Shown here in pieces: positions 6,631 through 9,933 of a stretch of 9,933 nt of DNA. The DNA comes from Pedosphaera sp. (GTDB lineage Bacteria; Verrucomicrobiota; Verrucomicrobiia; Limisphaerales; UBA9464), in the NCBI GenBank assembly GCA_009695405.1, contig SIAZ01000135.1:1-9933 (forward strand), given 5' to 3'. The translations under genes and the position numbers were made by a program. Below the pieces are notes generated by a model. That model did not search any database and was not told where the DNA came from. It was given only the letters and a program-made list of their open reading frames with translations. The first letter of the stretch is position 1. Each line of letters opens with the position of its first letter.

Positions 6631-6986
6631 CGTCTCGAAAGAATATCAAGAATGGACCGCAAGATTGAGGGATCCAAACCTAGGAGCAGTCGAAGTGCCC
6701 AACCGGATGGGGCAACAAATTCCGGCCCGTCGGCAGAACTCATCGATGCTGACGGCGTGCAGAGCGCGGGAACGAGGGCCTGACTGTTTTAGGAGGCGAT
6801 GGAATGGGTTGACTGCGGTGGCTGTCTTGGATGAGTGATCCATAGCCAGCGATCAATCGAAAAAGGATGAACACCCAGTCTCGCAGCAAACTCAGTCTTC
6901 GAGAGTCCCGAGCTTTTAAATTCAGTGATTAGCAGTTGGATTTCAGCAACACCAAGCCGCTTCCGAGACGGTTCACTTGAGTTCAT
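6627..6986 (-). pseudogene. IS66 tnpA (Orf1) with an in-frame stop codon
   Basis: The ATG at 6986 opens a frame with the TnpA helix-turn-helix: VAEIQLLITEFKSSGLSKTE, then FAARLGVHPFSIDRWL. A TAA at 6789-6791 ends this at 65 residues. The same frame then continues without frameshift into a recognisable TnpA C-terminus, PEFVAPSGWALRLLLGLDPS followed by ILRSILDIL, and ends at the TGA at 6627-6629. The gene is therefore a 119-codon tnpA broken by a single nonsense codon in its variable linker. The start lies 60 bp inside the element end, as expected. TnpA is an accessory IS66 protein of uncertain biochemical role. Confidence 0.75.
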
Positions 6987-7016
6987 CCGCGCAGGCTACA
7001 CCTCAGGAAAAGGAAT

Positions 7017-7046
7017 TGGGAGCCATGGGGTTGGGTGCCGGCTTAC
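7017..7046. repeat. IS66-type terminal inverted repeat (tnpA-side end of the remnant)
   Basis: Read inward from 7046 on the minus strand it begins GTAAGCCGGCACCCAACCCC. It matches the end of the second IS66 element at 9789-9818 at 23 of 30 positions, sharing GTAAGC, CCCAACC, CATGG and TCCC. The GTAAGC start is characteristic of IS66-family ends. Confidence 0.8.
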
Positions 7047-7054
7047 ACTCAGTC
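7047..7054. repeat. 8-bp flanking direct repeat (right copy), putative target duplication
   Basis: ACTCAGTC directly follows the IS66 terminus and repeats the bases at 6361-6368. With the element and one copy removed, the original gap between frr and larB would have been about 260 bp. Confidence 0.65.
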
Positions 7055-7167
7055 GTTTAAAAGGACCGACTAATCGGGTTCGCCGATGTGGTGATGCCGC
7101 CGTGCCTCGACGCTGCCACTCCTCCGATTAACATTTTTTAGTGTGTTAGTTGATTAGGAGTCTAAGG

Positions 7168-7172
7168 ACTGC
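7168..7172 (+). promoter_or_regulatory. Ribosome binding site of larB
   Basis: TAAGGACTGC lies just upstream of larB, with AAGGA about ten bases before the ATG at 7179. It supports that start over the in-frame ATG at 7191, which has no comparable site. Confidence 0.55.
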
Positions 7173-7178
7173 AACCCT

Positions 7179-7952
7179 ATGTCCCACTGTATGACACCGG
7201 AAGAAGCTGTCGGCTTGCTGGACCGTTTTCAGCGCGGAGAAGTGGATAGAGAGAACGTTCTCAGGGCCTTTCAGGCTGCGCCGGTGGTTGACCTTGGATT
7301 TGCTGCAGTCGATATCCATCGAACCTTGCGCAAAGGGTTTCCGGAGGTCATTTATGGGGCGAGTAAGACGGCGGATCAAATAGTGGCAATCGCGGAACGA
7401 ATTTTGGAGGCGGATCATCGGGTTTTAGTCACTCGTGTGAATGCTGAGCAGGCTTCTATTTTTTGTCGGCGATTTGAAACAGCGCGGTATCTGGAAGTGG
7501 CACGATGCCTGACTTGTGAGACGGTTCCATTATTAAAGCGCTCAGGTACGATTGCCGTTGTGACTGCGGGAACAACCGACTTGCCGGTGGCCGAAGAGGC
7601 GGCCGTAACTGCTGAATTTATGGGCAATACAGTCTGCCGCATCTACGACGTTGGTGTGGCGGGGTTACATCGTTTGTTTCGTCGATTGCCAGAAATTCAG
7701 GCTGCGAACGTGGTGATTGTGGTAGCCGGTATGGAAGCCGCCTTACCGAGTGTGGTGGGAGGTCTAGTGGCACGTCCGATGATAGGTGTACCCACCAGTG
7801 TGGGATATGGCTCTCACCTCGGAGGACTGACCGCTTTGCTGGGTATGTTGAACTCCTGTGCCAGCGGTTTAACTGTGGTTAATATTGATAACGGATTTGG
7901 AGCAGGATATGCCGCAAGCGGGATTAATGGGTTGGCACAACGCCCAGTGTGA
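7179..7952 (+). CDS. larB: Nickel pincer cofactor biosynthesis protein LarB
   Basis: LarB carboxylates the pyridinium ring of nicotinic acid adenine dinucleotide and cleaves its phosphoanhydride, the first step towards the nickel-pincer nucleotide cofactor of lactate racemase (LarA) and related racemases/epimerases. The C-terminal half is a PurE-like (AIR carboxylase) domain. Visible signatures are GFPEVIYGASKTADQI (53-68), VVTAGTTDLPVAEEAAVTAE (127-146), RIYDVGVAGLHRL (154-166), VVAGMEAALPSVVGGLVARP (181-200), VPTSVGYG (204-211) and LGMLNSCASG (221-230). Glu186 and Cys227 are 41 residues apart, the spacing of the active-site Glu180 and Cys221 of Lactobacillus plantarum LarB. Length (257) is typical. 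No larC, larE or larA is in the window, and the decayed IS66 lies immediately upstream. It converges on the DUF1501 gene with a 24-bp gap. Confidence 0.93.
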   Translation: MSHCMTPEEAVGLLDRFQRGEVDRENVLRAFQAAPVVDLGFAAVDIHRTLRKGFPEVIYGASKTADQIVAIAERILEADHRVLVTRVNAEQASIFCRRFETARYLEVARCLTCETVPLLKRSGTIAVVTAGTTDLPVAEEAAVTAEFMGNTVCRIYDVGVAGLHRLFRRLPEIQAANVVIVVAGMEAALPSVVGGLVARPMIGVPTSVGYGSHLGGLTALLGMLNSCASGLTVVNIDNGFGAGYAASGINGLAQRPV

Positions 7953-7976
7953 ATGCTGATTCGGTACTTTTTTCGT

Positions 7977-9389
7977 TCAAACTAAACCAGGGATGGGTTC
8001 TCCTCGGGTCATAGCCTCAATGATCCTCGGTGGGACACTTGGCATAAGGCGGACTTGGCTAATATCGAGAAGACTGTGCATAATGGTGGCCAATAGGTCT
8101 TGCAGAGTCACCGGTTGCGATGCGGGTTCGCCACCATCGCGCGATGATTGCCCGATGACTTGACCCATCTTTAGTCCCCCACCGTAGATGAGAAGTGGAG
8201 CAAGATTACCCCAGTGATCTCGTCCACCGTCTTTATTGATGGTTGGAGTACGCCCCATTTCACCACAGCAGACCAATAAGATTTTATCGCTGAGACCTCG
8301 GGCTTCGACGTCTTCAATAAAGGCAGAAACGGCATGATCAAAAGGAGTTCCCACATACTCCATTCCAACCTTCACTGGCGCGTTATTAACGTCGGCGTGC
8401 ATATCCCAAATGAAACTAGTCGTCACAGTAACAAACCCGACTCCACGTTCGCAGAGTCGTCGTGCCAAGAGCAATTGGCGGCCAAGGGTCAAAGCGTTGG
8501 TGGCGTAGTGATCGATGTTTTTCCACTTCGGATCAATACGCTGACGGGGTAATAAAGGAGCGGTATCGTAGCGGCTTATCAGGCGCGGGTCTTCGCGGTT
8601 TAGATCGAATGCGTCGAATAAGCCACCGTGCAAGGCATTGAAGGCCTGGCGCTGGAATCCATTGAAGCCCTGGACAGCTTCATTTCCATCAGCCCAACGC
8701 CTCCAACTGTCGAGTGAATCGAGCAGAGCACGTCGATCTTCAAAGCGACCAGCAGGCAGGTTTAGCTGCATATCTTGCTGCAGATCCGCCCCAGCACCAG
8801 GTACAAACGGAGCAAATGTGCGACTGAGCTCCCCAGTGCTTTCAAAGTTACCAAACTCAGTCACCGCAGCCTGAGCAGTGGCGTCGATAGAGCGGGGGAA
8901 TAGCGCGACATTTGTGGGCATCGCCGTATCAGCTCGAGACGCCCCTGCGATGCTGGAATAGAGGGATCCCATATTCGATCGCAGCGTGTCGGTGCCAACG
9001 ATGGGTTTGATATCATGGTTGCCATCGCCGGTAACAAAGGATCTCACGATGCTGAACTTATGAGCCAGCTTAGCCAGTCGAGTAAATGTGCTACCAAAGG
9101 TAATCCCAGGAAGAGTGGTTTTAATTTCACCTGTGGCACTGCGAACAGTCGAAGGTGCATCCATTTTTGGATCAAAGGTCTCGAATTGAGACGGCCCTCC
9201 GTGCATGAAAAGAAAGATAACCGACCGGTTTTTGAGGGGACTTTTCTCTGCACTAACGGCACCCGCTGCTGCCCGAAGTAAAAAGTGATCACTGAGAGTT
9301 AACCCTCCGAGGGTTAAAGCTCCAGCTCTGAGGAATTGACGACGATGCCAGCTTCCTGCCTGCCTGAAGTGATCCTGTAAGCTTAGCAT
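7977..9389 (-). CDS. DUF1501 family protein with Tat signal peptide
   Basis: The 470-residue product is a DUF1501 protein, a family very common in Planctomycetes and Verrucomicrobia, related in fold to alkaline phosphatase/sulfatase enzymes. Its biochemical role is not established. Numbered from the ATG at 9389, a twin-arginine signal HRRQFLRAGALTLGGLTL spans about 15-32, so folded export is likely. Family motifs follow: LFMHGGPSQFETFDPK (60-75), GDGNHD (121-126), WDMHAD (328-333), GEMGRTPTIN (376-385) and GGRDHWGN (388-395), with acidic and histidine residues placed as metal ligands would be. An in-frame TTG at 9434 would add 15 residues ahead of the signal. I chose 9389 because AAGGA lies nine bases upstream and the Tat motif then sits near the N-terminus. 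The usual DUF1549/DUF1553 partner is not adjacent, and an IS66 end lies 400 bp upstream. Confidence 0.92.
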   Translation of the reverse strand: MLSLQDHFRQAGSWHRRQFLRAGALTLGGLTLSDHFLLRAAAGAVSAEKSPLKNRSVIFLFMHGGPSQFETFDPKMDAPSTVRSATGEIKTTLPGITFGSTFTRLAKLAHKFSIVRSFVTGDGNHDIKPIVGTDTLRSNMGSLYSSIAGASRADTAMPTNVALFPRSIDATAQAAVTEFGNFESTGELSRTFAPFVPGAGADLQQDMQLNLPAGRFEDRRALLDSLDSWRRWADGNEAVQGFNGFQRQAFNALHGGLFDAFDLNREDPRLISRYDTAPLLPRQRIDPKWKNIDHYATNALTLGRQLLLARRLCERGVGFVTVTTSFIWDMHADVNNAPVKVGMEYVGTPFDHAVSAFIEDVEARGLSDKILLVCCGEMGRTPTINKDGGRDHWGNLAPLLIYGGGLKMGQVIGQSSRDGGEPASQPVTLQDLLATIMHSLLDISQVRLMPSVPPRIIEAMTRGEPIPGLV

Positions 9390-9398
9390 AAAAGTCGG

Positions 9399-9403
9399 TC
9401 CTT
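9399..9403 (-). promoter_or_regulatory. Ribosome binding site of the DUF1501 gene
   Basis: AAGGA on the minus strand, nine bases before the ATG at 9389, decides this start against the upstream in-frame TTG at 9434, which would place the ribosome site inside the coding region. Confidence 0.6.
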
Positions 9404-9788
9404 GAGGTTTCCTAACTCTATTAAAAAGCACCAATCAGACAACTTGGAAATTTTGCCAGCAATTTGTTTTCTAGGGCAGACGCCAAGAAATCCCAGACAA
9501 ACCACATCGGCGCAAATCACCCGAACCTTGGACCGCAGTCACCTCATAAGTCAGAAAGCGCAGCAACCAAAAAGGGACGCTGAGGCACAGCCCTTTGGCG
9601 CGGCCCCTGCCCTGAAACTCATTCAATAAACCCAGAGTGCATCGGGGATAGACGTCACTCTTATCGAATGAAAAATCAACTCGATCGCCTACGTTAAAAA
9701 GTGCCCGCACGGCAAATGGGCATTTCAGCACCTCGTTGTGCACCACGGTGAGACATCGGAGGATGGCTTTTGAGAGCGGTAGATGGAC
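9404..9788. other. Region without a recognisable gene upstream of the DUF1501 gene
   Basis: Open frames of up to 91 codons exist on both strands, but none resembles a known family or has a credible ribosome site. The stretch presumably holds the DUF1501 promoter; the best pair on the minus strand is a weak TTGTCT with TAGAGT 16 bp away. It contains a hairpin at 9567-9598. It is bounded on the right by an IS66 end, so part of it may be the remains of whatever preceded the DUF1501 gene before the insertion. Confidence 0.5.
9567..9598. other. GC-rich hairpin in the leader of the DUF1501 gene
   Basis: AAAGGG (9571-9576) pairs exactly with CCCTTT (9591-9596). Flanking CC (9567-9568) and GG (9597-9598) extend the stem across a two-base bulge, and a small GCTG/CAGC dyad occupies the loop. 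It has no T-run on either side, so a simple terminator is unlikely. Confidence 0.35.
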
Positions 9789-9818
9789 GTAAGCGTACGC
9801 CCAACCTCATGGTTCCCT
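9789..9818. repeat. IS66-type terminal inverted repeat (tnpC-side end)
   Basis: It begins GTAAGCGTACGCCCAACCTC on the plus strand and matches the end at 7046-7017 in 23 of 30 positions. It lies after the tnpC stop, as expected for the right terminus of IS66 elements. Confidence 0.78.
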
Positions 9819-9878
9819 AGTTGCCGAAAGTAGGATATTCCGCGATCGAAGGCGGGGAAGAAAGGTCGACCGACCGGA

Positions 9879-9933
9879 TTAGGCTTTCGCCGGTTTCCAG
9901 TTCCAAGGCAGGAGTTCGGCAACGGTATGGTTC
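9879..9933 (-). CDS. IS66-family transposase TnpC, C-terminal end only
   Basis: The minus-strand frame from the window edge encodes NHTVAELLPWNWKPAKA and a TAA stop at 9879-9881. The ELLPWNW motif just before the stop is typical of the C-terminal end of IS66 TnpC, the DDE transposase of the family. It is not the missing tnpC of the remnant at 6369-7046, since it belongs to a separate element with its own terminal repeat. Only 17 codons are visible, so integrity cannot be judged. Confidence 0.75.
   Translation of the reverse strand, partial: NHTVAELLPWNWKPAKA

Larger units (their letters stand above)
6369..7046 (-). mobile_element. Decayed, internally deleted IS66-family element
   Basis: This 678-bp remnant contains a terminal inverted repeat starting GTAAGC (7046 inward), a tnpA pseudogene with an in-frame stop, and the start of tnpB, frameshifted and cut short. 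There is no tnpC. Complete IS66 elements are usually about 2.5 kb, so most of the element is gone. ACTCAGTC flanks both sides. At the left edge (6369) the sequence GTCTTCCTATCGGCAC does not resemble the expected GTAAGC-type partner repeat, so that edge is either decayed or misplaced. Confidence 0.75.
9789..9933 (-). mobile_element. Right end of a second IS66-family element (partial)
   Basis: The element runs out of the window at 9933. Its visible part comprises a GTAAGC-type terminal repeat at 9789-9818, about 60 bp of tail, and the C-terminus of tnpC on the minus strand. The eight bases just outside, AGATGGAC (9781-9788), should recur beyond the other end if the element transposed as a unit. 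Confidence 0.75.

Noticed and set aside
6508..6783. A 91-codon plus-strand frame over tnpA/tnpB
   Set aside because: It is antisense to the IS66 pseudogenes, whose conserved motifs on the minus strand account for the sequence.
7953..7976. Run of six Ts between larB and the DUF1501 gene as an intrinsic terminator
   Set aside because: No GC-rich hairpin precedes the run on either strand.
9471..9746. A 91-codon minus-strand frame upstream of the DUF1501 gene
   Set aside because: It has no recognisable domain and no ribosome site, starts at a non-ATG codon, and runs through a hairpin; treated as non-coding.
1..9933. CRISPR array, tRNA or rRNA, defence or toxin-antitoxin system
   Set aside because: No regularly spaced repeats beyond the two element-end copies, no tRNA cloverleaf or rRNA signature was seen, and all intact genes belong to known non-defence families.

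Overview
The window reads as bacterial chromosome, most likely from the Verrucomicrobia/Planctomycetes group (PVC). The lineage inference rests on the DUF1501 protein with a Tat signal, a class of protein abundant in those phyla, and on the style of the insertion-sequence fragments. It is inference, because no rRNA or other marker is present. No previously undescribed enzymatic or defence system was recognised. The unusual content is a set of decayed and nested insertion sequences around an ordinary core-gene cluster.

Layout. (1) Positions 1-326 are a nest of mobile DNA: the right end of an IS3-family element (3' end of its transposase plus terminal inverted repeat) sits inside the first codons of a second, integrase-type transposase. 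That second element's own terminal repeat abuts a truncated amidase-signature gene (327-1302, minus strand), which keeps its catalytic residues but has lost its C-terminal third. (2) Positions 1413-6232 are housekeeping genes: rdgB (minus), then on the plus strand a phosphohexomutase, dprA, pyrH and frr. They cover nucleotide-pool cleaning, sugar-phosphate interconversion, handling of incoming single-stranded DNA, UMP phosphorylation and ribosome recycling. pyrH-frr is a widely conserved pair, but here dprA precedes it rather than rpsB-tsf. (3) Positions 6369-7046 are a decayed IS66-family element on the minus strand. tnpA carries an in-frame stop, tnpB is frameshifted and cut short, and tnpC is absent; the 8-bp sequence ACTCAGTC lies on both sides. 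(4) Positions 7179-9389 hold two convergent genes: larB, for the nickel-pincer cofactor pathway, and an exported DUF1501 protein. (5) Positions 9390-9788 contain no gene I can support. (6) Positions 9789-9933 are the right end of a second IS66-family element, with a terminal repeat matching the first one's and the last 17 codons of its tnpC.

How the parts relate. The core genes 1413-6232 look intact and all insertion scars lie outside them. Two accessory genes stand apart from their usual partners: larB has no larC, larE or larA nearby, and the DUF1501 gene has no DUF1549/DUF1553 gene nearby. The two IS66 elements point the same way and bracket the larB/DUF1501 segment. dprA, pyrH and frr have no evident Shine-Dalgarno sequence, while larB and the DUF1501 gene have good ones.
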